From Plectosphaerella cucumerina (lineage: Eukaryota > Ascomycota > Sordariomycetes > Glomerellales > Plectosphaerellaceae): 64,000 nucleotides of DNA. Shown here one piece after another: positions 11,191-22,939 of the stretch (within the stretch, counting starts at the first letter, position 1; each line of letters starts with the position of its first letter). The DNA lies in NCBI GenBank assembly GCA_020746995.1, contig JAGPXD010000001.1, positions 7,626,001 to 7,690,000 of the forward strand. The letters are read 5' to 3'. The notes beneath the pieces were generated by a model. That model had not been told where the DNA came from. It saw only the letters and a list, made by a program, of their open reading frames with translations, and made no database searches. The position numbers and the translations under genes are program-made.

Positions 11191-13640
11191 AGTTCGACCC
11201 TCCGACGCTTGAAACCTAGATGGAAGCCGGCAATTGCACGGCTGTGCGGACCGGATACCTCGTAGACAGGCAACCAGGGACACTGGGTCCGTGGATGGAG
11301 TTGGTGGTGCGACCAGCGTGTCGGCGGAGCAGGTCAGAACTCCGAAGTTGCCTTGATTTCCGACAAACGTTTTCTCTTTTTGGGGAGGCCGGTCGCCGAG
11401 GTGCCGCTGGAGACGCCTTGGAAGGGCCGAGACGCGCGGTAATGAGGTTGCTAGCGAGGTGAGCAGAGCAACAAGGACATGCGGGTGATGTGACCATGAA
11501 GCTGGGGGGTCGGGCAGCGACTTGTATGATGCCGTCAGATTGCTGGAAGATGAGAGACAGTTGTGGTAGAAACACACCGGCAGTGTAGAGCACCTCTCCT
11601 AGCGTAAGTATGTCCGGATACTCGGGTGATATGAACAACATCGACCCTTAAGATGTATGCAGTATCTGTCTCCAACACGATGACTCGCCGATCGTCCATG
11701 ATGCTGTCGATGAGCTTCGGAGACGGATGGTATCCAAGAACGTTGTCGTTGGAGAGCGGACGGACAGTACCACGAAACGGGTGGATACGCCGCCGCGAGC
11801 TCGCTAGGAATGATCCCAACTACCTGCATAACGCCTCTGTTGTGTCGGCCGATGACGTGAAGGCATAGTGTTGGAGGATACAACTTACTACGTTGGCACA
11901 GTACATGCGCGAGGACAGAAAAATGCCGACATCGAAGTGGCCGTGAGCCGTCGTCCCAGGCAGGGGCAGAGTGAATGTCGAGCCGCCGTGGCGAAAAGCA
12001 TGGTGCAGTGCTTGGATGAGATGCAAAGACGGGTTCTTGCAAGGGTGCATCCCTGTACAGCTCGAGAAGACGGGACTTTGTGTGGAAGCAGTGACGCGCT
12101 CAGCGCGTTAGCGGGAAAGGCCTGGAGAAGAGCAGTGAAGTCGGTCGTCACGGATGGAGAAAGGCGTCCACAAGTAAACACCGGCGTGGGGTGTGCCATC
12201 GCAGAAGAGCGTAGCCTCGCCGTCCCGGCTATTCATGTCGGCGGACGTAGTCGCTGCTGCGAAGCGACAGCTGGAGGAGGCCAGGGCATGGAAGCGCCAG
12301 CGTGGGCGGACCGGCAAGCGCTTCACCGATTCCACACATCTGCATATCGGCTGATCCTGTGAGGACGGGAAGGAAATCCAGACCGAGAAGCAGTGCATGG
12401 TGCTGCCGCTGCGCTCATCCATGGCGGAAGATCAGGGCGGTCAGAGTACGAAGCTTTCCGTGGTGTGGCGTGGCGTGACCTTTTCTGCCTGACCTGGTAT
12501 CGAAAGTACGACCGAGATAGTGTTGGGTGGGACTGTGAGCAGCAGCTCCTTTGGAAACACAAGACGACTGCCCCAATTCATCCCGAGAAGACAGGATTCG
12601 CGGTGTCCGCACTGCTCCAGCGCGCACTCCAGCGGCGCAGTCCACTCAGCTCAGATGTGAGCACATTTTCTCTCGGCGAACCGATGAGGCTTCCCTTTGT
12701 CGAGAAGCAGCTGGTTGGCTGAACACGTGTTATGTTGAACCAAGCACAGCATCTTGGAACCGAGACGGGGCGTTACGTACCTATGCATGCCAAAGGCCAC
12801 ATTCCATGTTCTCGACAGCGTCCAGCACCCAGCAGTTGACGGCTGCGGACCCGACAAAGGTTGAGCTGTATCTTCCGACGAGACTGCATGTTCGACAGCC
12901 AGCTGGCTGCGGAGGTGCCTGTTGATCTCGGCCTTCCGGTTCGACTTTTCCTCCACAGGCGTGCCATGTTCGAATGCTGCGTGGATGATGGGGAGTTGGT
13001 CTTTAGCCGCGTCTGTCTGTGCTATAGGGCAGAAGAGACAAATGAGAGGGGTGCCTTTCACCTCCGCGCCTCATCTGGCGCCGGGACCATGTCAAGGCCT
13101 CGCGACGTACGAGGGTATTAGTGCCGTCGAAAGGCCTACCGCACGATTTATCCTCCGCTTCGGGCCGGCAGCGGGGTCTTACCGGCGTCCGAGATGAAGA
13201 GACCTCGATCTTATCGAAATGACTGCCGGCACCATCTTCTTGATGTGCATGAGTTCGCATGACGTCTCTCGAAGCTGCCGGTTACCCAGCGTTGCCTGTG
13301 CGCACTACAAGGTGTAGGTGGGAACGTCAGATCGGTTGCAGAGGCTGCGGAGAGAAAGTGCAAACCAGTACAGACGGCCTACCAGCCGCGTACGTTCACT
13401 TCCGAGGCAGGTGGCTGACGACATCTGCTGCATGCCGAATGACAATCAGGCAATGGAGTCGATGGGGGGTCGGGAGAGGCTTGGTTGGAGCGGCGGTACG
13501 TACGTCATCGGCACAGAGCTGTGGTCCCCTCTTGGAGTCGTTCGTTTTGGAGGCATGAACCGAGATGGAGGCCGGAATCCCGCCCCTTTCGCAGGCTAAG
13601 CCTCGCCTTATGGTGAACTTAGCAACATCAAGGACACGAC
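11191..13640. other. 2.4 kb without a convincing gene
   Basis: Both strands carry overlapping frames of 60-165 codons (for example 11216-11641 minus, 11868-12362 plus). None shows a domain I recognise, consistent intron signals, or a start/stop architecture better than chance. It may hold decayed genes or long untranslated sequence. Confidence 0.4.
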
Positions 13641-13664
13641 ACGTTCATGGGAAGGGTCAGATTT

Positions 13665-13930
13665 TTGTCATCTTCTTGTCATCTTCTGGTCATCTTCTGG
13701 TTACCTTCTGTTCACCTTCTGGTCATCTTCACGGTCATCTTCTGGTCATCTTCACGGTCATCTTCTGGTCATCTTCTGGTTACCTTCTGTTCACCTTCTG
13801 GTCATCTTCACGGTCATCTTCTGGTCATCTTCACGGTCATCTTCTGGTCATCTTCACGGTCATCTTCTGGTCATCTTCACGGTCATCTGCGCAGTCGTCT
13901 GCGCAGTCAATTCCATGATCACCTTCTGGT
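13665..13930 (+). repeat. GGTCATCTTC minisatellite
   Basis: Alternation of GGTCATCTTCTGGTCATCTT and ACGGTCATCTTC units, with a longer block including TTACCTTCTGTTCACC repeated twice. It makes two overlapping plus-strand frames look open. The GGTCAT core is shared with the inverted-repeat minisatellite. Confidence 0.85.
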
Positions 13931-14094
13931 CATGAATCTCTGGCAGTTGCTGTATTCCGCCTCCTTAGGCACGGGAAATGGGTCGAAATCGCATCCTAGA
14001 AACTGTACTGTACGGCATGCGTACTGTGGCACTCATCTGCCGATAGAGTCGTACCGGCCAGCGTCCCAGGCAGAACGCCGCGATCTTCATCACG

Positions 14095-15297
14095 ATGGAG
14101 TCGCCTACATCTTCGAACCATCCCCCGGCCATGACCCACACCATCAACGTTGGCGCGGTGAGCTACGCTGTCGTATCACCTGATCGAGGCTGATGAGACC
14201 AGGGAGGCTTCGCCTTCGACCCGGAGTCGTTGCATGCAAACGTCGGAGACCTTGTCGGCAAGTCTGTCCTCCAACTTGAGGAACCCACACTCACAAGCGC
14301 CGAACAGTGTGGCGCTTCTTCCCGCGCAACCATTCCGTCGTTCAAGCCGCTTACCGCTACCCATGTGTTCCCTTTGAATACATCAATCCCACCGTCCCTG
14401 GTTTCTATAGCGGGCAGCGGGTGATCGGGACGGGCGGAACCGAGGCAAGTCTTGCTCTTCTCGTATAAACCACCGCTGACTTTCCAGAGGTCGCTCTTTG
14501 CCGTTCGAATCAATGACTCGGGGCCTGTGTTCTACTACTGCTCAACAGCCCACTCCTGCGTGTACGAGGGCATGATCGGCGTGATTAACCCGGTGAGTCT
14601 CCAGAACTCGTAAAAGAGCCGCACTGACAAGCCTGTAACCCGCCAGAACAGTACCTGGACGTTGCAGAGCCAGAAGCAATATCTTGCCGACACGACCCTG
14701 CAGCTCAGTCCAGGTGACTCGTACCCGACGGAAGGACCCCCCTCTTCTGCAGAAAGTACAGGCAACGAGCAAGACGGACGCCAGGTTGCTGGCCAAGACA
14801 CTGCCCACTGGGGACTCAGCACGAACCACGTTATAGCTATCGGTGCTACCGTGGCCCTTGTATGTCTTGCCATGATCGCAGCCGTATGTCTCTTCGGACG
14901 ACGACTCCTCAAGCAACAACTCCAATTGCCGCACGCTTTGCTCCAGCCAAAGCCGCATATACCCGAAGACACGCAGGTGGCGATGGATCGGCGACTGTCC
15001 GTTGCCGCGCTGCAGCAAGCAGCTGGGCCCGGACGCCCCAGCATGAATGTCACGCTGCACCAAAACGATAGGAGCAACGATGAATTGCGCTCCGGAATGC
15101 CGGATATCGCCTCTGCAACTGATCCACCCACAGTGAGAGACCAAGCCTGCGGAGTCTACTCAGAGCTGCCAGCATCCCCGAGTGTGGCACAGGCTGTCTT
15201 GCAGCAAGTGCCACCGCCATACAGCCATGGTGGGAGGAGGTTCTCTTGGGAGGTGGGGTCCGAGAATGCATACCGGCCGAGCAAGATGACGCGGTGA
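14095..15297 (+). CDS. Cupredoxin-domain protein with C-terminal membrane anchor
   Basis: Model: 14095-14157, 14203-14257, 14308-14444, 14488-14592, 14647-15297, 336 aa. The spliced N-half follows the fungal extracellular cupredoxin pattern: HTINVGA-GGFAFDPESLHAN, VGDL, WRFFPRNHSVVQA, then VFYYCSTAHSC and GMIGVINP. NHS, YYC, AHS and GM supply the His/Cys/His/Met set expected for a type 1 copper site. A Ser/Thr/Pro linker, one TM helix (VIAIGATVALVCLAMIAAV) and a cytosolic tail of about 140 residues follow. Intron 2 (14258-14307) appears to use a GC-AG border (GCAAGT...ACAG), the choice that keeps family length; intron 3 is either GC-AG (14445-14487) or GT-AG (14421-14487). No signal peptide is visible after ATG 14095; an upstream exon is probably missing from the model. 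Likely a cell-surface protein of unknown role. Confidence 0.7.
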
Positions 15298-15655
15298 CAG
15301 GGCGAGGATGAGGAAAGTCGGCGTATTGGCTCTTCCCTTGCGGCCGCTCGCGCAGGATTGAATAGATCAAGATAGTACTACGCCAATGGACTCAGAGGTA
15401 GACACTATAAGGCGAAAGCCCTCTCTCAGTTCGTCTGGTTCAGAGAAGAAAACGCCCCCTCTTCCCCATCATTATACAGAATCCGGTCGCGTTGCTTCTC
15501 AGACCCGATCCTTCCTTCGTTGTCGACGTCTTGGCTGACAGAAGCTGTGGTCTGTTGCTCCGTTCTCCAGGCCTCCTAAACCGCAGCATACGCGTCCACT
15601 GTTTTGATGTAGCGAAACGTTGATTTCGACTCGGTAATATTTTCGATCCTTTCCT
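15298..15655. other. Convergent 3' intergenic region
   Basis: Lies between the 3' ends of the cupredoxin gene and the reductase gene. Only short frames; no gene seen. Confidence 0.5.
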
Positions 15656-16861
15656 TTACAACTTTGAGTTGCCGCAATCGCAGCCGACTGTTCTCCAAAA
15701 AATCTCCCGCACCCTCCGTTCGGTAAAAGCCTCTCCGTCATGCCCGGGCACATCCAATCCGAGAGGTCCAGCACGATCTAACGACGCAGATTTGTCCACG
15801 CAGAACGTCCAACCCCGCGTGCTGACGCGGTAAAACCTCGCGAGTCGGCATTCTCGGCTTTCGGGGTCGGTAGAGAAGGCCACGGTAGTCATCTTAGCCC
15901 TCCACTGCGGCGGAACGTATCTCTTGGCGTCAGTAATGACCTGGTCGAATTGCCTAGGGATGTAGATGTGGGCGCCGGCGTGGATGGGACCGCGAGAACC
16001 TCGCTGGACGTGTTGTAGGAGGACGTTCGCCACGAGATCGACAGGTATTTCGTCGAGCACGTTGGTTCCGGAACGGGAGCCTCGAGTTGCATGGAAGACG
16101 CTGGTCCCCGGGTTTGGAGCCATCAGCCTCGCGTAGAGGTTGTTGATGGGAATGGACGGCGTGTGGCCGTACATTTCGAACGGCTGTGCGATGGCGGGGC
16201 CGATGCTGCTGGGACGGAGCAGAATGAGGGGCAGCCTGGCGTACCTTTGCGTGAGCAGGCATTCCATGAGGTGTTTGGAGCGGGCGTACGGCCACGCATA
16301 ACCCTCCCAGTCCTCGTTTGTGCCTGCCAAGATATCGCGATATACACGCTCGGCATTCGGGATGGGGTGCAGCTCCTCCCGCACAGGTCCGTCCGGCAGG
16401 AACGACAACGCAAATAGGCTGGACACCTGCACAAAGGCGAGCAGGCCAGGAAAATCTGACGCCAGACGCGCAAGCTCAAGCGCTGACTGGCAGTTGCGGA
16501 CGACAGCGTCCCGCAATGTGGCTTTGAGGCTGATATCGGCCGCCGCGTTGATAACGATGGAGACCCTTTCCGCCAGGTGCCTTCTGGCCGCAGCGGTCAG
16601 GCCGAGGTCAGGCCGTACCATGTCACCCTGCAGAAAGATGATGTTTCTCGATTGGATGAGACCGACCAGGGCCTCGGCGTCTGCCGGCATGAGTGCCTTC
16701 CATTTTGCGATGGCGTCTTCTGGCTGAGTCCGTATGAGGACGTACACTTGGGAAGCTCCAAGGACGAGCGTGAGTTTATAGAGGAGGCAGGCACCGAGAT
16801 GGCCGGTAGCCCCGGTGAGGAGGACAACCTGGCGGGAGAAGAAGGCGATGGGGTCGGCCAT
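15656..16861 (-). CDS. NAD(P)-dependent acyl-reductase-like SDR (NAD_binding_4 / male-sterility type)
   Basis: 401 aa, single exon, ATG at 16861. The N-terminus carries the Rossmann fingerprint VVLLTGATGHLGACLL. Further marks are NIIFLQGDM, INAAADISLKA, FVQVSSLFA, the catalytic YARSK (from WPYARSKHLMECLL) and LRPSSIGPA, the order seen in extended SDRs that reduce thioesters or fatty acyl-CoA. It stands alone, without adenylation or carrier domain, so it resembles fatty-acyl-CoA reductase-like proteins rather than an NRPS-like reductase. Substrate is not evident. A TACTGTACTGTACAG element at 17007-17021 lies about 150 bp before the start. Confidence 0.8.
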   Translation of the reverse strand: MADPIAFFSRQVVLLTGATGHLGACLLYKLTLVLGASQVYVLIRTQPEDAIAKWKALMPADAEALVGLIQSRNIIFLQGDMVRPDLGLTAAARRHLAERVSIVINAAADISLKATLRDAVVRNCQSALELARLASDFPGLLAFVQVSSLFALSFLPDGPVREELHPIPNAERVYRDILAGTNEDWEGYAWPYARSKHLMECLLTQRYARLPLILLRPSSIGPAIAQPFEMYGHTPSIPINNLYARLMAPNPGTSVFHATRGSRSGTNVLDEIPVDLVANVLLQHVQRGSRGPIHAGAHIYIPRQFDQVITDAKRYVPPQWRAKMTTVAFSTDPESRECRLARFYRVSTRGWTFCVDKSASLDRAGPLGLDVPGHDGEAFTERRVREIFWRTVGCDCGNSKL

Positions 16862-17006
16862 GGCAGAAAAGCAGTGTGCCGCGCAGGGCGAAAGGCTGTG
16901 GTGGCTTCTCTTGAAGACTTTTCTACAGTACCGTGGGCGCAGACTCCTGACCTGTCACTGTCATCACAGTCACAGGTTTCAGTCTGACAAGCGGAAAGAA
17001 ACGGGT

Positions 17007-17021
17007 TACTGTACTGTACAG
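17007..17021. promoter_or_regulatory. TACTG-type palindromic element before the SDR gene
   Basis: TACTGTACTGTACAG, 146 bp upstream of the SDR start codon at 16861. One of many copies of this element in promoters across the window; the role is inferred from position only. Confidence 0.4.
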
Positions 17022-17070
17022 GATTATTCTATTCACAGAGACGTTCCTGTGGCCTGCCTTTACGGATCTT

Positions 17071-18414
17071 CTACTGTATCTGCCACAGCCCGTGAACCTG
17101 ATGGTTGACTTGCAAGAGGTTGCAGCAGCACTCGAACTCGACAGAGAACAGCAGCCCGGCCGCCTCCTTGTCTTGTATGTGTATCGGGCCGGGTTCTCGC
17201 TCGATGGGCCCAGACACCCCTCTTTGGCCCGTCCCCAGGTCGATGAAAGGCAAAGCAAAGTCGGGAGGCACCGGTCCCGGAAACAAGTTCTGACGGACCT
17301 TCACCGTGCCCGGGCCAATGGGGTTACATGCTGAGACGCCGTTCCATCGTTGCACAACATGTCCCCCGTCGCGTGCGGTGGGGCATATCCTGACCCTTGG
17401 GATCTCCTCCCATGGACAGTGTGGCCGTTCTGGTAAAATAAGGAGCCGGATGCGGCTGTCTGTGTCGTACGTCTGCCAGTTCGTCCACGCCGGATGTGTC
17501 GGTTGGAGGGACCCTCCGGGAAAGAAGAAAAACGGCACGAAGGTCCCGCCCGCACGTTTCCATTTTAACCTGCCGTTTTCGTCAACCGTCAAGCTAATGC
17601 TGGGGTCGCTCCGCCGTTTGCGAGCCAGCTTCTCGAGCGCCTGCGGTGAGAATCGCAGTGCCAACCAGAGGTTCAGTATCCTCTCGCCCCCGCCTGCTCG
17701 CCAGTACTCGAGAGGGCGGTGAATCCTCATGTGCAGCTGCTCGATGTCGCTTCCGACTAAGAGAATCTTGTGACCGTGTGAAAGGATGCAATTCAGTTGA
17801 GCGCGCCATCTAAGCGGGAGGTCTCGGTGATACTGGAGAAAGGGCTTGATCTCGTTGTACGGAACGTATTTTTGGATCCCGGTGGCCCAAAGAAACACGG
17901 CGACATCTGACGCGCAAAGGTAGGACAGTAGTCTTCGAAGAGCTACTAGAGGCAAGGCCGACCAGTCTGGACTTAGGCGTAGACGCTTTCGGGGGGGTAG
18001 GATGTCCCTAGATGCGGTCACTTCCTCTGTTGGCGGGAGCTCTCCCAGGCTCTCCGTCACTTCCTCGGTAGGCGGGAGCTCTCCCAAGCTCTCCGTCAGT
18101 TGAGCGGCCATGGATCCTATCAAGGCCTCCAGCTCGCCATGATACTTCGACGAACGACGGGCGTGGTTGCGCAGGTGCGACAGGACGGTCCGCACGCGTG
18201 AGGGGGGAGCCCGCGGGCCGCCCAACTGGTCGACGGTGTCGCATAGGTTGCCGTCCAGTCGCAAACCCTGGGATAGTACTGATCGAAGCCTGTGTGCGAT
18301 CCTGCGGTATCGGCGTGCTATGTCGTCGAGCGGCTCGGAACGGGGCATCGCGAGGCCTGATGAGCGGTGCGCTCCTGTTGCGAGACGCCTTGCGCGCGAA
18401 GGCGAGTTGGGCAT
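17071..18414 (-). CDS. Hypothetical protein with an internal 13-residue duplication
   Basis: About 447 aa if started at ATG 18414 (MPNSPSRARR); ATG 18348 is an alternative. No family recognised. The first third is Arg-rich and helical. It contains a direct duplication of ESLGELPPTEEVT (DNA near 18028-18100). The middle resembles a short helical segment after LPPRKRLRLSPDW, a possible nuclear localisation signal. The C-terminal half is rich in Trp/Pro (FFFFPGGSLQPTHPAW) and globular-looking. A CTACAGTACTA element lies just upstream near 18428. The long uninterrupted frame and lack of internal stops support coding. Confidence 0.55.
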   Translation of the reverse strand: MPNSPSRARRLATGAHRSSGLAMPRSEPLDDIARRYRRIAHRLRSVLSQGLRLDGNLCDTVDQLGGPRAPPSRVRTVLSHLRNHARRSSKYHGELEALIGSMAAQLTESLGELPPTEEVTESLGELPPTEEVTASRDILPPRKRLRLSPDWSALPLVALRRLLSYLCASDVAVFLWATGIQKYVPYNEIKPFLQYHRDLPLRWRAQLNCILSHGHKILLVGSDIEQLHMRIHRPLEYWRAGGGERILNLWLALRFSPQALEKLARKRRSDPSISLTVDENGRLKWKRAGGTFVPFFFFPGGSLQPTHPAWTNWQTYDTDSRIRLLILPERPHCPWEEIPRVRICPTARDGGHVVQRWNGVSACNPIGPGTVKVRQNLFPGPVPPDFALPFIDLGTGQRGVSGPIEREPGPIHIQDKEAAGLLFSVEFECCCNLLQVNHQVHGLWQIQ

Positions 18415-18736
18415 CTGCACGCGTCAGGAGCCTCTACAGTACTACCGCTTGTACGTTATGAGACGTCACGCTGACAGTAAATCTGACATGCTGTGCGGTG
18501 TGGAAGGGTGAGCCGAGGGGGGAGGGACACCACACTCGGATCTTCACTGGTCAGTCCGGGAGAAAGGCCAATTGCTGACAGACCGCTGACGCCCAGGGCA
18601 AAGCACACGAACTTGGCTGATATTTTGGACTTCGCCGTCGATTGCATCTTGCCATCGGCTATATAGGTGACCATGGCTACTACCAACCCGGCCAGTGCAG
18701 ACCCGTAATCAACGTCAACAAGCTCCAGCATTCGAC

Positions 18737-19676
18737 ATGTCCCCTCCGACGACGCCTACCCACGAAATCCAAGCCCCGAGCAGCAAGCCGCAAGAGAAGG
18801 AAATGGACAGCTTCTACGCGGCTTTGGATGAGAACCAGAGGGATGTGGTCGACAAAACAATGGAACATACACAAGGGGAGGAGGAACCCCGTGTCGGTGA
18901 GTCTCTAATGTGTCAAAGTATTAAGCCGTTTACGCCAGCTCATGTTGAACGGCACAGGAGATCCGGCCACGTGTGGAGCAACTGCCGGGTATGACGAATC
19001 TCCGCCCCGGACAGACGATTGGCTAACTCATAGACTTGCCAGCGTTGACCACAGCGAGACCGAGCTGCAACAAGACTACGGCGCCGGGAATCCTGAGGTC
19101 CTGCAAGTTGTCCCAGGAGGTGACGCCGCGACAGCCGCCGGGGATGTGCCAAACAGCGCCGAATCTATGAGGAAAACGGACACGTATCATGCCGAAGAGG
19201 AGCTGCCTACTGAAGATCTGCTTTCCAAGATGCGCTCGTTACGGACCACGATCGAGAGCCGGATTTCCGGCATCAATGACGCAACTGGACGCGGCCGTAC
19301 CACAGTGAGAAGTGGCTCACAGCGGGGGTCTTCGAACTTCTTCCATCGCCTGAAGCAGTGCGAACAGTTTCTGAAGCAAGCCCAGGACGCGGATACCCAA
19401 CTAAGTGCAAAACTCTCGGAGAGTTGCGCGGCCGCCCACGATGGAGGGGGTATCGGTGGGCAAAGCGATGCGGGGATTTGGGCTTCCTCGCGTGGCGATA
19501 TGGGGAAGTTTCAGGCAGCTGTCAGAATGTCGGCCAAGAAGGGGTTGCGGTTCTATCAAGGCCTGGACGCCATGACGACAGGGCTTGCCGAGGAGATTGA
19601 TTTTCGCATACACTCAGAAGATAACGAGGCTGACGACAACAAGACAAGCAGTGGGAGCAGTAAGGGAGGGAAGTAG
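18737..19676 (+). CDS. Hypothetical, mostly helical protein, three exons
   Basis: Exons 18737-18896, 18958-18988 and 19043-19676 join in frame to 274 aa. Intron 1 begins GTGAGT and ends ACAG; intron 2 (GTATGA...GCCAG) has a CTAAC branch site. A TATATA box lies near 18660. The protein opens with MSPPTTPTHE, has an acidic helical part (MDSFYAALDENQRDVVDK), then a likely coiled region (LLSKMRSLRTTIESRISGI; FHRLKQCEQFLKQAQDADTQ), and ends in an acidic Ser/Gly-rich tail. No known domain recognised. The 31-nt middle exon restores the frame exactly, which supports the model. Confidence 0.55.
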
Positions 19677-19812
19677 GCGATTTGAATACTACGACGAGCA
19701 ACATGCACGACACGGCCTCGGGGGAAACATCCGCTTCCGGGAAAACACCGTGCCAGAGGGACACGACGTCAGGATAACACTCTGCTCAGGGGTAAAACAC
19801 CACCATCTAAAA

Positions 19813-20753
19813 TCAGCATGTCAAACACGGCCCCAGCGGCCGCTTACCGGCGTCAGCGGAGTAGGAGAGGCACGTCTCGCAGCACAGTACAGTATCCTTG
19901 CGGCGTTGTCTGCCTAAGCATTCGGTGTGGGCTGCCACGACCTGGAGAGATGTATCCAGTGCTGGAGTCACTAGCTTCTTCTTAGGGGTTTCCGGGAGTT
20001 TCGTTAGGTATGCTGTACAGTACAGTACGAACGGAGAACTCTCATCGCAATAATGCAGCAATAGTTCCTCATCGCGACCATACTGTAACATTGGAACATA
20101 GTCGATGAAGTTCTCTATCAGACCGGCAGACGGAACTTTGTGAAAGCATCGGACACAGAATTCTAGCCGGATGTTTCCTGCCGCCAACCATGGCCAAAGG
20201 TAGGGTAGAGCATGAGACCAGTGAACCTCGTCTCTCAGCAAGCGCTGTCGCCTGCCAAAGGCCTGATACTCATCCAAAAGCTTTGAAAACTTTCCGTATA
20301 GACCGAGGTTTTCCTGACCAGACTCACAAACTCCTCCTTCATAAATTGGAAACCGCTGTCGTCATCAAGGCCCACGGGGATGCTTGCCTCGTGAGTCGAG
20401 CCATCGAGTTGAGGATACCGGAGTACAAAGTCGATGACCCGGTAGCTCGTCAAGTCCACGGGCAGTTCAGTCTTGAGGCTTTGCAATGTCATTGTACCAA
20501 AAGGGTTCGTAGACTCCCATGTCGCATAGCTGGTTGTGAACCCAGTCGTGGTGACCAGCCTGTAAGAAGTGTTCATAAGGACGGCGGCGGCCGGACCGTC
20601 ATGTTGTTGGGTCTGTTGGAAGAAGGGAGAGCGCATGGAGCGCCCGGTGGCCGGGGGTGACTGGGAGTAGTGCGACTGGGTGGCCGGGGGTGACTGGGAG
20701 TAGTGCGACTCGACGTCGGCCTCAGAGTGGTCCGGAGACGGTAATCTGGGCAT
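19813..20753 (-). CDS. Hypothetical protein, two exons
   Basis: Exon 1 20753-20328 and exon 2 20280-19813 join in frame (297 aa) across a 47-nt intron with a GTGAGT donor and AAG acceptor (20281-20327). Without this intron the frame shifts. The N-terminus has a duplicated Ser-His-Tyr/Pro segment (SHYSQSPPAT twice) from a 30-bp direct repeat near 20647-20707. No domain recognised. The last 70 residues are doubtful: two TACTG-type elements (19884-19894, 20013-20028), normally intergenic here, fall inside that stretch, so the true gene may end earlier. TACAGTACTGTA at 20834-20845 lies 81 bp before the start. Confidence 0.45.
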
Positions 20754-20833
20754 GCTTCCAAGATTCGAGGGTCGTTTCGCGACGAAGTTCTTTCACCTTC
20801 GCAATGGCTTGCACAGTACAGACGCGTTGGCGG

Positions 20834-20845
20834 TACAGTACTGTA
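20834..20845. promoter_or_regulatory. Perfect 12-bp palindrome TACAGTACTGTA
   Basis: Located 81 bp upstream of the ATG at 20753 (minus strand). A perfect inverted repeat of the window-wide TACTG element. Confidence 0.4.
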
Positions 20846-22939
20846 ACAAATCTGTTCTGATGCGGTCTTTGTCGGGGACGGTCAAAGCCTGGCCAGCGTC
20901 AGGAGAAGGCGGCAGCGACTTTGATACGGGACATATGAACACGACAGCAGGTTGTGCCCGAGTCAGCACATTGGCCACGCCTGGGTCAGGATGACTGCGC
21001 AATCATCCAGAGCCGATCAGGTGCGGGAGCATAGGCATCAAGTTGCACTATTTAGATTCAAGCAGCACAGCTTGCAGGTAGTGTATCAAACTGGTGGCGG
21101 CGTGAGCGCAACTCTGCGTTGGTGAAGTGAGGTGCTGTGCCACACGGTGTGTACGAAAAAGGGGGTCACTGTGTCATCAGTGGCGGGCGACCGTGGTCAA
21201 CGAGCAAGTTTGAATGAGCACCTGTTGATGCAGAAGAGCAGTACTTTACAGTACGACTACAAAGTACTTTATTGACATTAAAGGATCCGGTCTTTTTGGT
21301 CTGCTGGTTTTCCGAACAGAAGACATATCCACTGAGGTTCGCTTTTGTCAGCGATGCCACAGAGGTTAGGTCGATTGCCACACATCAAAACGTAGGCGGC
21401 GGAGCGGGGGACCAACATCAGAGGCGACGGAAAGAAACTTCAGCAGCACTCTTGTACAGTAGCCCTTCCTAGTGCTTCCAAGTACTGCTGCGAGCCAAGG
21501 GACACAAAATGGGCCAAGCTAGTGTGAGTCACACAGACCGTTACCTCCTTCGCCACCCTCATGCATAGCAATCGAGAGTAGTCCGTGCCTTCTTGGTGAG
21601 AACGGCACTGCATGGGTCTTGTTCTTTACTCGAATAGGTGTCAGAGAAGAGGAAGCTACTTTTGATCATAACTCCAGTGTCTGGGATCCTCGCGAGCCTG
21701 ACTCCACCAGGACTCCAGTCGCTGTGACAGACTGTAGAATACTTCCTCCACTGATATGGACTGCCGGTGACGGTGACAGAGTTGGTAGCCGGCAAGTACC
21801 ACCAACCAATAGTCGATGATCAGCGATGGGTTTTCCGAACTCACGCTTCCGAGATTCCGACAGATAGCATTGCCAATGGTAACAATGCGGTCGTGAGGGA
21901 TGGGATTACGACAGCGACGACGACAGCACTGCGTACTCTGTCTGCGGTGAATCAAGTTGGTTATCAGCTCATCAAAGCGGGGTGCGTGAGGGGGTGGACT
22001 GGATTCGCAACTTTGATCCATGCAGCAGAGTTCAATGAAAAGATCGTTTGGGAATGTCATAATGGATTTTGTAGTATGCTGCCCGTAGTGATACTGGGCT
22101 TTCTATGAGGAAGATGAGAGCCGCACACATGGGTTTCGCTATGTATACTTGGAGGTTGTGTCCAAGACGAGGTACTGTACTGTACAGTTAATCCATCTGG
22201 ACTCCCTGTCCAGAAACTCTAAACTATTAATAGCTTGCCATATTTTTAACAGGCAGGCTGCCTAAAATAGTCATCTTCCAGATGGAATCCTAAAATAGAT
22301 TGCCAGAAATAGCAATGCCGGACTCACCTTGAACCACATCGTCCAGAAGTACATAAGGGCCCCTCGATCTACAAATTACTACACCGCAGTTACAGCACGG
22401 TGATATTATTGGGGAGTTTCCCAATTCTTCGTCTGAGAGTTCGGGGCTGTGCAGAAATCCTTCGTTTTCATTCCTGGTTGTCCGACCAAACAGTTGGTAG
22501 TCTGGCCACCACAACCTCGAGAGACCATGCTACTGAACTTCCAAAGGTGAAGAAAAATGACTGGTGTGAGATCAGGTGTCTATAATTACATGTATGTACT
22601 GTAATGCAATGACGATTGTACGCTGGAAAGTGAGGTGGACCATGTCGGTGCTCTGGTTCTACACATGCCCTGCCCTGGGGTCGCATCGTTCCCCGAGCCT
22701 GTCAGGTTGGGTGAGAAGGATGTGGAAAGCAGATAATGGATGTACAGTAATGACTTGTTGCTTTGGCGTCATTTCTTGGTGCATGAGCGGTCACAAGGGA
22801 GTACAGTAACTTCGACAGCTTTGAAGCATCATCGAGCGCAGCATCGCGCGGATCGCCGCGGCCTATAGATTGGAAACTGATTGCATGAAAAGGGCCTCTA
22901 AGACTTCATCGTCCCGAAGAACGGGAAGGTTGTAGTTCC
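20846..22939. other. Gene-poor, relatively AT-rich stretch
   Basis: Contains several TACTG-type elements (for example 21240-21252, 22172-22188, 22741, 22801) and a small inverted motif GGCAGGCTGCC near 22250 flanked by CCTAAAATAG repeats. Open frames of up to 134 codons exist on both strands (21656-22060 minus; 21767-22108 plus) but overlap each other, mostly start at non-ATG codons and show no motif. Confidence 0.4.

Noticed and set aside
14173..14202. 30-nt intron in the membrane cupredoxin gene
   Set aside because: Too short; the GTGAGC donor at 14158 gives a 45-nt intron and the expected family sequence VGAGGF.
21656..22108. Two opposing frames of 113-134 codons
   Set aside because: They overlap antisense, the plus frame begins at a non-ATG codon, and neither has a motif.
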